64,000 nucleotides of DNA from assembly GCA_001464355.1 (NCBI GenBank), contig LNEU01000033.1, forward strand, positions 62,001 to 126,000. Reading direction: 5' to 3'. Positions 46,829 to 54,989 of the stretch are shown piece by piece (positions within the stretch are counted from its first letter, which is position 1; each line of letters begins with the position of its first letter). The notes under the pieces are model-generated. The model did no database searches, had not been told where the DNA came from, and saw only the letters and a list, made by a program, of their open reading frames with translations. Position numbers and translations under genes: made by a program. This stretch comes from Burkholderiales bacterium Ga0077544. Lineage in GTDB: Bacteria > Pseudomonadota > Gammaproteobacteria > Burkholderiales > Burkholderiaceae_D.

Positions 46829-47631
46829 CACAAGCCTTTCGACTGCTTGCACTGCGCAGTGCTGACTGCCTGCAGCACATTGCCGCTGGCTTGATCCTGC
46901 ACAAAAGCCACCGCTTGCAGTTGGTCGCGTTTCCATCCGGCTGGAATATTCACGTCCTGCTGCAGGCGGCCACTGCCTTGCGCCAGAGGTACAGGACCGA
47001 ACCACAGCCGCACAGTATCGTCATGTGTCAGCGTGACGCCGCTGTTTTCACCGCGCAGTACGCGTGAAGTCAGTGCACTTTCACTGATGGCCAGATACAG
47101 TGCGCCATTGGTTTTGGCATCGTGTGCGACCACATCGGCGCTCACCGTGATTCTGTTATCTGCCAAAGGGTTGGATTTCAATGTGATCGTCAACGGTGCA
47201 GCTTGCGCATTGATCTGGCGTATCTGTTTCGGCAAATCGTTTTGCCAGCCGCGCAGTTCCGTACCGTTGACAAAGAACTGCGGCGTGTAAACCACACGAT
47301 TTTTGCGATTCGCCAGCAATTGCCTCTGGCGGGCATCAAAAGCCTTTTGTGCAAAGACATCCTGCCAACCTATCGCATCCCAGTAACTGACATGCAAGGC
47401 CAAAGGCACGATCACGCCGTTGGCATCGCTTTGTTGTCGCAAACGGCTCAATTGTTTATCCGCCGGAGGACAGCTGGAACAACCCTCGCTGGTGTAGAGT
47501 TCGACCAGCGCCGCAGTTGTCGCGCCGCTTTTGACTTCGCAGGCATTACCGGCATACGATGACGGCGCGATGAAAAATGCACAGCTTGCGGCGGTCATGG
47601 CAAAGGGTTTTATATATGCAGTTGATTTCAT
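46828..47631 (-). CDS. DUF1223 thioredoxin-like periplasmic protein
   Basis: Protein of 267 residues with a signal peptide (AFFIAPSSYAG end). The N-terminal half is thioredoxin-like with a CSSCPPADKQLSRL motif after VELYTSEG, and later VVYTPQFFVNGTELRGW containing a cis-proline-like VYTPQ. The C-terminal half (LTITLKSNPLADNRITVSAD) is a beta-domain. DUF1223 has no known enzymatic role. It is the first gene of the operon with yedZ1 and yedY1 and follows a SigF-type promoter, so it may take part in periplasmic thiol or methionine repair; that is inference. Confidence 0.85.
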   Translation of the reverse strand: MKSTAYIKPFAMTAASCAFFIAPSSYAGNACEVKSGATTAALVELYTSEGCSSCPPADKQLSRLRQQSDANGVIVPLALHVSYWDAIGWQDVFAQKAFDARQRQLLANRKNRVVYTPQFFVNGTELRGWQNDLPKQIRQINAQAAPLTITLKSNPLADNRITVSADVVAHDAKTNGALYLAISESALTSRVLRGENSGVTLTHDDTVRLWFGPVPLAQGSGRLQQDVNIPAGWKRDQLQAVAFVQDQASGNVLQAVSTAQCKQSKGL

Positions 47632-47667
47632 GTGGCGAGCGATTTCAGCAAGTGATGTACAAGGTAA

Positions 47668-47693
47668 TTCGCAGCAGCTTGAAATTTGGTTAC
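47668..47693 (-). promoter_or_regulatory. SigF-type ECF promoter
   Basis: On the minus strand GTAACC (47693-47688) and CGAA (47671-47668) are separated by exactly 16 bp. This equals the SigF promoter pattern GTAACC-N16-CGAA reported for Caulobacter as I recall it. It lies 37 bp before the DUF1223 start, giving a leader of about 30 bases. It is divergent from the sigF-nrsF pair. Confidence 0.75.
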
Positions 47694-47760
47694 AGGAAAA
47701 GTGAAAATAATTTCAGCATCAAGAAAATTTATTTTGTAAACGGTGTCACCGAAAGCCTGA

Positions 47761-48360
47761 ATGCAACGAATACCCAATAGAGACGAGCCAAATGACAATG
47801 TGGGCAACGCACGCAATCAGCTGATTGAAGTGCGGCTGCATGCGCTACTGCTGCAAGGTCTGACTGGCGATGAAGCGGCATATCGTGATTTTTTGCAGGC
47901 AACAGCGACGCATTTGCGTGCCTTCCTGCGCCGCCGATTAAGTCGCTGGCCGGATGAAGTGGAAGATTTGCTACAGGAATCGTTGCTGGCGATTCATAAC
48001 CAGCGCATGACGTATGATCCGAGCGCACCGGTAACGGCGTGGCTGTATGCAATAGCAAGATACAAGCTGATCGATTGGCTGCGTCGCCATGCCAGGCGCG
48101 AGATGCAAAACGATGTACTGGATGACGAAAATGAATTGTTTTCCACTGCTGACGCCGATGCCCATGAGGCACAGCGGGATCTGGGGAAATTACTGGAATT
48201 GCTGCCTGAGCAGCAACGCGCTGCCATCATGCATACCAAGGTCGATGGCTGGTCGGTGCGCGACACGGCGGTAGCGTTGAATATCTCGGAGGCATCCGTG
48301 AAGGTCGCCGTGCATCGCGGCTTGAAGGTATTGGCAGAAAAATTACGGGGTAAATCATGA
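47761..48360 (+). CDS. sigF: SigF-type ECF sigma factor
   Basis: ECF sigma factor of up to 199 residues. Region 2 is [43 protein letters not shown] and [21 protein letters not shown]; region 4 is [23 protein letters not shown] and [18 protein letters not shown]. The downstream partner is an NrsF-type anti-sigma, which defines the SigF/NrsF group responding to hypochlorite or heavy metals. The ATG at 47761 may not be the real start: a SigF-like promoter overlaps it, in which case GTG at 47800 would be used. The stop overlaps nrsF by four bases. Confidence 0.9.
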   Translation: MQRIPNRDEPNDNVGNARNQLIEVRLHALLLQGLTGDEAAYRDFLQATATHLRAFLRRRLSRWPDEVEDLLQESLLAIHNQRMTYDPSAPVTAWLYAIARYKLIDWLRRHARREMQNDVLDDENELFSTADADAHEAQRDLGKLLELLPEQQRAAIMHTKVDGWSVRDTAVALNISEASVKVAVHRGLKVLAEKLRGKS

Positions 48361-48998
48361 AAACAGATGAATTGATCAACATGCTGGCCAGCGGGCCCGA
48401 TGTTGCCGCGCCGAAGATGCCGGTGCGACGCTTCCTTATGCTGGTCGCACTAGGCATATTGGCAAGCACCGTCATCATGTTGACGACGCTGGGTCTGCGC
48501 CCGAACATGGCTGAATTTGTGATATTGCCCGCGTTCTGGATCAAGATGGCATTTGTCATCGCACTTGCGGGTATCGGCTGGATGACCGTTATGCGTCTTG
48601 CATCGCCCGGCGTCCGTACCGCCATTTTGCCGCTATTGATTGCGGCGCCTGTTGTGCTGATATGGATAGTGGCTGCGTCGGCCTTAATGAATGCTGCGCC
48701 GCAAGAACGTGCTGCGCTTTTTTGGGGTGACACCTGGCACTATTGCTCGTCGCTGATCGCCATCCTGTCATTGCCGATTTTTGCCGCGATCCTGAAGGTG
48801 GTGCGCAATCTGGCACCCACGCGCTTGCGGCTGGCCGGGGCTGGTGCAGGTTTCGCGGCTGGCGCGATCGCGACCTTGGTCTATTCATTCCATTGTCCGG
48901 AAATCGCGGCACCCTTCATAGGCTTCTGGTATGTGCTGGGCATACTGGTGCCGACCGGCATGGGTGCGCTGATCGGGCCACGCATTTTGCGCTGGTGA
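48357..48998 (+). CDS. nrsF: NrsF-type (DUF1109) anti-sigma factor
   Basis: Membrane anti-sigma of 213 residues with six helices after a short cytoplasmic N-terminus ([19 protein letters not shown]). DUF1109 stretches are [42 protein letters not shown]-like [21 protein letters not shown] split by loops, and [23 protein letters not shown]. Cysteines in YCSSLIAIL and FHCPEIAAP may be the redox sensor. NrsF proteins hold SigF at the membrane until oxidant or metal stress. The start overlaps sigF (ATGA). Confidence 0.88.
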   Translation: MKTDELINMLASGPDVAAPKMPVRRFLMLVALGILASTVIMLTTLGLRPNMAEFVILPAFWIKMAFVIALAGIGWMTVMRLASPGVRTAILPLLIAAPVVLIWIVAASALMNAAPQERAALFWGDTWHYCSSLIAILSLPIFAAILKVVRNLAPTRLRLAGAGAGFAAGAIATLVYSFHCPEIAAPFIGFWYVLGILVPTGMGALIGPRILRW

Positions 48999-49073
48999 TT
49001 TTTCGCTGATAACTTTGCGCTTACCAAGAATGCGGCAGCTCTGCAGTCAATTTATCTCCACATTTCCATACGC

Positions 49074-49679
49074 ATGTATCAACTTGCTGCACCTGTCACC
49101 GCCGAAATCGAAATCAAGAAGAGCCGCTTCATAGGCTTGCTGTATCCGCTAACCACGCGTGCCGAAGCGCGTGCAAAGCTATTGGCATTGCGTGCAGAAC
49201 ACCCGAACGCCGTGCATTTTTGCTGGGTGCTGATATGCGATGGCGATTCCGGCCTGGATGATGACGGCGAACCGTCAGGCACGGCAGCGCGGCCGATGTA
49301 CAACGTACTGGTGCACAAGGATGTGTTCAATGTGCTGGCGGTAGTCGTGCGTTACTGGGGCGGCATCAAACTCGGCGCCGGCGGTTTGACGCGCGCTTAT
49401 GGCCAGGCGATTTCAGAAGCGATCAAGACCGCAGAACTGATACCGATGGAAGCAATGTGCGAACGGCGCTTCGTCGTTCAGTTTGCCGATGAATCGACAT
49501 TGCGCCGACTGTGTGAACAATGCGAAGTGTCGGTGCTGGATGCGCAGTACGGCGATGCGGTGACGCTGCGCTTGAACATGAAATCCAGTCAGGCAAATGC
49601 GTTTACGCAGCAGGCTTTTGATTTGCTGCGCGGTGCGCTGGAAGATCAAGGCGACCCGACGTTGAATTCTTCGAATTAA
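49074..49679 (+). CDS. IMPACT/YigZ-family protein
   Basis: Protein of 201 residues with the N-terminal UPF0029 domain (IEIKKSRFIGLLYPL, then HFCWVLICDGDSGLDDDGEPSGTA) and the signature YWGGIKLGAGGLTRAYGQA. YigZ proteins are conserved regulators with homology to eukaryotic IMPACT; the bacterial role is unclear, perhaps ribosome or nucleotide related. The start MYQLAAPVTAEIEIKKS is the usual family start. It lies alone between nrsF and a convergent reductase gene. Confidence 0.9.
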   Translation: MYQLAAPVTAEIEIKKSRFIGLLYPLTTRAEARAKLLALRAEHPNAVHFCWVLICDGDSGLDDDGEPSGTAARPMYNVLVHKDVFNVLAVVVRYWGGIKLGAGGLTRAYGQAISEAIKTAELIPMEAMCERRFVVQFADESTLRRLCEQCEVSVLDAQYGDAVTLRLNMKSSQANAFTQQAFDLLRGALEDQGDPTLNSSN

Positions 49680-49745
49680 CACCACGCAAATCATATGGTG
49701 GCGGCCGCAGTCGCAGCGCCTCTTCAGCGCGTGTCCCATCTGTAC

Positions 49746-50579
49746 TCAAATCATTTCCAGCGATTCCGGCCCGTTTGGCGGCGGGAAAGCCTCATCCAGC
49801 TCCGCCAGGTCTTCCTCCGTCAATTTGACTTCGAGCGCGGCGTGATTATCTTGTACATGGCTGAGCGTCGATGCTTTTGGAATCGCGATCACGCCTTGCT
49901 GGCGCAATACCCAGGCCAATGCAATTTGTGCCGGCGTGACGCCATGCCGATCCGCGATCTCTTCTACTTCCGGATATTCAGTCAGGCGGCCCTGCTCGAT
50001 AGGCGAATACGCCATCAGCGGCAATCCTCTGGCCTGCGCCTGCGGCAACAGATCGTATTCAATTCCACGCCGCATCAGGTTGTACAGCACCTGATTGGTA
50101 GCCATGGCATCGCCGCCGGACGCGTGTGCGATTTCCTGCATATCGCCTACATCCATGTTACTGACGCCCCAATGGCGGATTTTCCCGGCATCCTGCAAGG
50201 CTTCGAAGGCGGCGATGGTTTCAGCAAACGGCGTGCGGCCACGCCAATGCAATAAGTACAAATCGATACGATCAGTGCCAAGTCGCCTGAGGCTGCGCTC
50301 GCATGCCGCAATCGTGCCGCTGCGCGATGCATTGCTCGGCAATACTTTACTGACCAGGAACACTTCATCGCGACGGCCGGCAATCGCCTCGCCCACCAAT
50401 TTTTCAGATGCGCCTTCGCCATACATTTCCGCGGTATCGATCAAGCTCATCCCGAGATCAAGTCCCAGTCGCAGCGTGGTAATTTCCTCGGCTCGGCGCT
50501 GCGGTTCATCACCCATATACCAGGTACCCTGACCGAGTACCGGTATCGATTCACCAGATGGAAGTTTAGTTTTACGCAT
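49746..50579 (-). CDS. Aldo/keto reductase
   Basis: NAD(P)H-dependent aldo/keto reductase of 277 residues. The catalytic tetrad is visible: Asp and Tyr in SLIDTAEMYGEGASE, Lys in VFLVSKVLPSNASR and His in IDLYLLHWRGRTP. WGVSNMDVGDMQEI and AYSPIEQGRLTEYPEVEEIADR follow as in the COG0656/0667 group. Substrate unknown. Stands alone, with a ribosome site near the ATG at 50579. Confidence 0.9.
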   Translation of the reverse strand: MRKTKLPSGESIPVLGQGTWYMGDEPQRRAEEITTLRLGLDLGMSLIDTAEMYGEGASEKLVGEAIAGRRDEVFLVSKVLPSNASRSGTIAACERSLRRLGTDRIDLYLLHWRGRTPFAETIAAFEALQDAGKIRHWGVSNMDVGDMQEIAHASGGDAMATNQVLYNLMRRGIEYDLLPQAQARGLPLMAYSPIEQGRLTEYPEVEEIADRHGVTPAQIALAWVLRQQGVIAIPKASTLSHVQDNHAALEVKLTEEDLAELDEAFPPPNGPESLEMI

Positions 50580-50668
50580 AGCGATTTTTCCTATTGTTCG
50601 GATGCGCCGACTGCGGCACGCATCTCCAGGTATTGAATCTGCGGATACGGAATCCGCTTTTTACCGAA

Positions 50669-51193
50669 TCAGGTTTTATTCAGCCAGGGTTGCAGGCTGG
50701 AACGTATTTCGCCTTCGCTGTAACCACGAATCACTTTGTCGCCAATCACGATCAGCGGCACACCATTGCCATTGAGTTTTTTATGCCCCTCGTAACCGGC
50801 ACTGGATTTTTCGACGTCCAGTTCCGTGTATGCAATCCCGTTGGCGTCGAACAGTTGGCGCGCCGCAGCGCAGTAGCCGCACCACTCAGTGGCATACAAT
50901 GTCACTTCCGGCTGTGCCGCGTTGGCGATGGCTACCGTTGAAGCCTGCTTGCCAGACCAGAATGGCAGGCCCAAATAGAGGCCAGCTACGAAAAGCGCGG
51001 GTATGACTAGCCACTTGAGTACAGCGGACGACGACTTGCGTTTTGCAACTGGCGTGTCGTGGCGTCGGTAACCGGCAGACAACGGTTCACCGGATGCCTT
51101 GATGTAGGCGACCTGGCAGGATGGACATTGCCATTCGGGCGCTTCATCAGCCGGCTTGCGAACGTAGGAACACTTGGGACAGATACGCGTCAT
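50669..51193 (-). CDS. Zinc-ribbon/membrane-anchored glutaredoxin-like protein
   Basis: Protein of 174 residues in three parts: an N-terminal zinc ribbon (CPKCSYVRKPADEAPEWQC then PSC, residues 5-26), one membrane helix (VLKWLVIPALFVAGLYLGL, near 58-76), and a glutaredoxin domain with CGYC in LYATEWCGYCAAARQLFD and NGNGVPLIVIGDKVIRGY. The ribbon would face the cytoplasm and the glutaredoxin the periplasm, so the CxxC would act on periplasmic thiols or as an electron carrier. Function not established. Confidence 0.85.
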   Translation of the reverse strand: MTRICPKCSYVRKPADEAPEWQCPSCQVAYIKASGEPLSAGYRRHDTPVAKRKSSSAVLKWLVIPALFVAGLYLGLPFWSGKQASTVAIANAAQPEVTLYATEWCGYCAAARQLFDANGIAYTELDVEKSSAGYEGHKKLNGNGVPLIVIGDKVIRGYSEGEIRSSLQPWLNKT

Positions 51194-51303
51194 GATGAAA
51201 GAGCGAGTTCGAATTTTTTCATTATACGGAAATGTGATTCACACCCAAACCGGGACGCACAGATACGAATGAGGTGCCGCCACAAGCGCGCGCGGCAATT
51301 AAC

Positions 51304-51813
51304 ATGAATCAAGCACATAACACGATGAACAAGCCACAAGAGAAGCAGCCTCCAAGCCAGATCGGCACCCTGTATACCTGCCACCCACAAGATATGGAGT
51401 GGTTGCCGTGGGCAATGCCAGGCGCGTATTTCAAATTGCTGCATGCAGATGCCGTCACCGGCCGCTTTACGCTGCTGATCAAATTTGCAGCAGGGGCGGC
51501 CGCACCCATGCATCGCCACGTGGGCGCAGTGGAAGGCTATATGCTGGAAGGTGGATTCCATTATCGGGACGAGCCGGAACGCCCATTTGAAACCGGCTGC
51601 TACCTGTGGGAAAGCGATGGCGCCGTGCACCAGCCGGTCAGCCCTAATGGTGCCGTGATGTTCGCCGTCTTTCACGGTCCGGTAGAGGGTCTGGATGACG
51701 AAGGCAATTTGACGGGACGCATCAACTGGAAGTGGCACGTCGATAAATGGCAGGCTGCCGGCCATGCTTTTCAGCCTAGCGGCCTGCCGGCAGTCACACC
51801 GGATTCGCGTTAA
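51304..51813 (+). CDS. Cupin-domain protein (ChrR/DAD-like)
   Basis: Protein of 169 residues with one cupin. Metal ligands are the histidines and glutamate of AAPMHRHVGAVEGYMLEGGF; a further histidine follows in AVHQPVSPNGAVMF. MEWLPWAMPGAYFKLLHAD and FETGCYLWESDG resemble 2,4'-dihydroxyacetophenone dioxygenase and acetylacetone-cleaving cupins, but substrate cannot be told. Starts at 51304 and 51325 are both possible; neither has a strong ribosome site. Confidence 0.75.
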   Translation: MNQAHNTMNKPQEKQPPSQIGTLYTCHPQDMEWLPWAMPGAYFKLLHADAVTGRFTLLIKFAAGAAAPMHRHVGAVEGYMLEGGFHYRDEPERPFETGCYLWESDGAVHQPVSPNGAVMFAVFHGPVEGLDDEGNLTGRINWKWHVDKWQAAGHAFQPSGLPAVTPDSR

Positions 51814-51905
51814 GCGTCTCTATGCAACAAGAGCAACCAGCAGAAACACTGGCTTTATAATGCCGACTGTCGCAATCAGCGGCCAATCCTCTTCGTCAAG
51901 AATTC

Positions 51906-53384
51906 ATGCGCCTCTTTTCCGAAAAATATCGCCTACTCACGTGGATCAGCATTTTGCTGATTGGTGGATTTTTGACCACGATAGTCGCCAGCTACATCGT
52001 TTCGCGCGATGCGATCCGGCAGAACGTGGTGGAGCAGGCCTTGCCGCTGACCAGCGACAATATTTATTCCGAAATTCAAAAGGACATACTGCGCCCTGCC
52101 TTTATCTCATCCTTGATGGCGAGCGATACTTTTTTGCGCGACTGGATCATCGCCGGTGAAACAGACATTACGCAAATCACGCGCTATCTGAAAGAGGTCA
52201 AGGACAAGTACAACACCATCACCAGCTTTCTCGTTTCCGAAAATACCCGACATTACTACTATGCAGGCGGCTTGCTGAAAACCGTCGGCAAGGATGAGCC
52301 GCGCGATACATGGTTCTACCGGGTCCGGGAAATGAAGGCCGACTATGAAACCAATGTCGATAACGACATGGCTAACCGCGACACGATGACGATTTTCATC
52401 AATCATCGTGTATACGATTACGATGGCAAATTTATCGGGGCGACCGGGGTCGGCCTGACGCTGGACACGATGACCGAAATTCTGGACAGCTACCAGAAGC
52501 GCTTCCATCGCAATATTTATTTCATCGACGACAAAGGCGAAATCAAGATTGCCGGTAAATCAATGAAGGATGTTCACGGCCCGATTACCAAGCTGCCAGG
52601 TGTTTCCTCTATCGCCAAAGACATTCTGAATCGCGATATCCGTCCGACGCAACTTGAGTACCAACATGATGGCGCGACGATCCTGATGAGCTCGCGCTTC
52701 ATTCCCGAGCTGGATTGGTATCTGCTGGTCGAGCAGGACATTACCGATGACGTGCGGCCTATCGAGCGCGTGTTTTTTATCAATATCATCATCAGCGCCA
52801 TCGTGACGCTGCTGATCCTCGCCCTGACCTTGTTCGCCGTCAATCGCTATCAACGCCGACTGGCAATCATCGCCGGCACTGACGCGCTGACCGGCTTGCT
52901 GAATCGCCAGGCATTTGAAATCGTATTCCAGCAAGCGATTCTGGATAGCGAACGCCGCCGCATACCCTTGTCGGCCATCCTGTTCGATATCGATTTCTTC
53001 AAGCTGGTGAATGACAACCACGGTCATCTGGCCGGTGACCGCATCCTGCAAAACATCGCCACTATCACCAAAGGTGCGGTACGCGAAAGTGATATCGTCA
53101 CGCGCTGGGGTGGTGAAGAATTTTTGGTATTGCTGAAGGATTGTTCATTGGATCAAGCTGCTGCACTAGCCGAGAAAATACGCTGCCTGATCGCCGGTCA
53201 CGATTTCGAATTGCCGGCGAGCGAGCTATGTCTGACGACCAGTCTGGGCGTGGTCGAATATGCTTATCGCGAAACATGGTTAAGCTTCTTCGGCCGCGCC
53301 GATAAAGCACTGTATCAAGCGAAAAGCGAGGGTCGCAATCGGGTAATCGTTTCCAGTCCAGAGGTAACGACTGCCGCCCAGTAA
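51906..53384 (+). CDS. Membrane diguanylate cyclase with Cache-type sensor
   Basis: Protein of 492 residues: a first membrane helix (LLTWISILLIGGFLTTIVASYI), a periplasmic Cache/PDC domain (about 40-280, containing DTWFYRVREMKADYETNVDND and YDYDGKFIGATGVGLTL), a second helix (FFINIIISAIVTLLILALTLFAV), and a GGDEF domain starting at AGTDALTGLLNRQAF. The catalytic loop is intact (RWGGEEF) and the I-site RESD lies five residues before it. A small ligand in the periplasm should control c-di-GMP synthesis. ATG at 51906. Confidence 0.92.
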   Translation: MRLFSEKYRLLTWISILLIGGFLTTIVASYIVSRDAIRQNVVEQALPLTSDNIYSEIQKDILRPAFISSLMASDTFLRDWIIAGETDITQITRYLKEVKDKYNTITSFLVSENTRHYYYAGGLLKTVGKDEPRDTWFYRVREMKADYETNVDNDMANRDTMTIFINHRVYDYDGKFIGATGVGLTLDTMTEILDSYQKRFHRNIYFIDDKGEIKIAGKSMKDVHGPITKLPGVSSIAKDILNRDIRPTQLEYQHDGATILMSSRFIPELDWYLLVEQDITDDVRPIERVFFINIIISAIVTLLILALTLFAVNRYQRRLAIIAGTDALTGLLNRQAFEIVFQQAILDSERRRIPLSAILFDIDFFKLVNDNHGHLAGDRILQNIATITKGAVRESDIVTRWGGEEFLVLLKDCSLDQAAALAEKIRCLIAGHDFELPASELCLTTSLGVVEYAYRETWLSFFGRADKALYQAKSEGRNRVIVSSPEVTTAAQ

Positions 53385-53467
53385 GCCACTGCGCCAACTC
53401 AACACGCAGCCTGAACTGGCGCTACACTGATCCTCTGGAACCGATTTAATCCGCGACGGCATTCAAT

Positions 53468-54259
53468 ATGAGCAAGACACACACGACCGCAATGGACACT
53501 GTACTTTCCGGCGAACAAATTCAGCAATTCAAGACCGATGGTTATCTGGTTTTCCGCACGATGCTGGAGCCTGCAGCTTGCGAACACATGCTGGCGGTTG
53601 CGGCAGAACAGTTACGTGCTGCCTTACCGCCATTGGAATATGAAGCAGAACTCGGATACGCCGGTGCGCCTAGCTCGCTGGACGCAGAAGGCGGCAGAAC
53701 GATACGTCGTTTGCGCGGTGCTTATGATCGCGATCCATGCTTTCACGATTGGGCCGAAGATACGCGCGTGGTTTCCAGGCTGCGCCAATTATTCGATGAG
53801 CCGGTGTGCCTGACACTGGCGCATCACAACTGCGTGATGACCAAGCATCCGCAATATGGCACCGCAACCGGATGGCATCGCGACATTCGTTACTGGTCCT
53901 TCACGCAACCGGATCTGATTTGCGTATGGCTGGCATTGGGCGACGAAACACCGGACAACGGCGGCTTGAAGTTCATCCCCGGCTCGCATCGCCTGCACAT
54001 CGCACGTGAGCAACTCGATGAACTGGACTTTTTGCGCCCGGAACATCCCGCGAATCAAAAGATTTTTGCACAAGGAAAAGCGGTCGAGTTGCAGCAGGGC
54101 GACGTCGTGTTCTTTCATAGCTGGCTGTTTCATGCTGCCGGCGTGAACGCAACGCCGGCAGTCAAAACTTCCGTGGCGTTTGCCTATCACGGTTGCAGCA
54201 ATCAAGCTGTTGCCGGCAGCCGCTCTGCGGTATCACCCGATGTACAAGTGACTGATTAA
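53468..54259 (+). CDS. Phytanoyl-CoA dioxygenase-family protein
   Basis: Fe(II)/2-oxoglutarate-dependent oxygenase-fold protein of 263 residues. The N-terminus reads QQFKTDGYLVFRTMLEPAAC. The iron-binding His-x-Asp is in GTATGWHRDIRYWSF, the second His in DVVFFHSWLFHAAGVN, and PDNGGLKFIPGSHRLH lies between. The substrate is unknown. It follows the diguanylate cyclase by 83 bp on the same strand. An inverted repeat comes after its stop. Confidence 0.85.
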   Translation: MSKTHTTAMDTVLSGEQIQQFKTDGYLVFRTMLEPAACEHMLAVAAEQLRAALPPLEYEAELGYAGAPSSLDAEGGRTIRRLRGAYDRDPCFHDWAEDTRVVSRLRQLFDEPVCLTLAHHNCVMTKHPQYGTATGWHRDIRYWSFTQPDLICVWLALGDETPDNGGLKFIPGSHRLHIAREQLDELDFLRPEHPANQKIFAQGKAVELQQGDVVFFHSWLFHAAGVNATPAVKTSVAFAYHGCSNQAVAGSRSAVSPDVQVTD

Positions 54260-54265
54260 TCCGCA

Positions 54266-54297
54266 ACCTTGAGTTCGCACTATGGCCAACTCAAGGT
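54266..54297. terminator. Hairpin between convergent genes
   Basis: ACCTTGAGTT / AACTCAAGGT, a perfect 10-bp stem with a 12-base loop, six bases after the dioxygenase gene and before the convergent hypothetical gene. No T tract on either side, so a weak terminator. Confidence 0.5.
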
Positions 54298-54323
54298 CAT
54301 GCTGACTTACCGTGCGACGCGCA

Positions 54324-54638
54324 CTATTTCTTTGGAATGCTGGGCGGCATACGCGATGATGCAGGGATATCCTCCTGTACGTTGCCCGGTTTCTTGCGCT
54401 CGACTTCTTCCACGCCCGGCATCCCGCGCCGGTCGGTATCCATCTGCCCTTCCTCGATATCGTCAAACGCCTGCTTGATCTCCTCGCGTGGTTCGTCTTG
54501 CTGGCTATCTACAGATTCATCACGCTCATGCGGCAAGCGCGGCGACTGTTCATTTTTATCTGAAACAGGGTCGGTGCTTTCTTTACCCCCATGTTTTTTA
54601 ACGGTAGAAATTTCTGCTTGGGGAAGTTTGGTGGCCAT
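54324..54638 (-). CDS. Hydrophilic hypothetical protein
   Basis: Protein of 104 residues, highly charged and Pro/Glu/Lys/Asp-rich (SPRLPHERDESVDSQQDEP, then EEIKQAFDDIEEGQMDTDRR), with no membrane or signal segment; likely disordered. AAGGAAA precedes the ATG at 54638, supporting translation. I do not recognise a family. Confidence 0.6.
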   Translation of the reverse strand: MATKLPQAEISTVKKHGGKESTDPVSDKNEQSPRLPHERDESVDSQQDEPREEIKQAFDDIEEGQMDTDRRGMPGVEEVERKKPGNVQEDIPASSRMPPSIPKK

Positions 54639-54770
54639 GATTTTTCCTTGTAATTTTTACATTGCCTAATAACCAGGCTAAGAAATAGTCTGCATTACGG
54701 GCGTGCTGCAAATTGGAGTTAAACGAACAGCAATAATTCCCCAAATCGAAAAAGCAGCGGGTCAAAAGGT

Positions 54771-54799
54771 TTGTTTCTGATAAGCGGCTCTGCTATCAT
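54771..54799 (+). promoter_or_regulatory. Promoter of the manganese riboswitch transcript
   Basis: TTGTTT (54771-54776) and TATCAT (54794-54799) with a 17-bp spacer, placing the transcription start a few bases before the riboswitch. Confidence 0.6.
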
Positions 54800-54810
54800 T
54801 CGCTTCGAAC

Positions 54811-54975
54811 GTTGGGGAGTAGCCGGCCTTTGGCAACAAAGGCATCTGCATCAACACTCTTGGCCCGCAGGCCATGGTGCAGATAGTCGAAAGATTTGGC
54901 GAGACCATAGCTCAAATGACGACCGCATGGGCCGGGGTCGCTGTTTGGGCTTTGGTTATGATTCCGGCCCCAGAA
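54811..54975 (+). promoter_or_regulatory. yybP-ykoY manganese riboswitch
   Basis: The 165-base leader begins with TTGGGGAGTAGCC, the hallmark GGGGAGUAG of yybP-ykoY RNAs, and closes with CCCCAG at 54968-54973, which pairs with TTGGGG to form P1. Inside, two stacked arms are visible, including ATCTGCATCA...TGGTGCAGAT and the conserved GGCGAGACCATAGCTCAAATGACGACCGC region split over two loops. This class binds Mn2+ and turns on export genes. It ends 15 bp before the ATG of a UPF0016 exporter, whose upstream CCCCC (54983-54987) could pair with the GGGGAG in the off state. Confidence 0.88.
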
Positions 54976-54989
54976 AGTTTATCCCCCTC

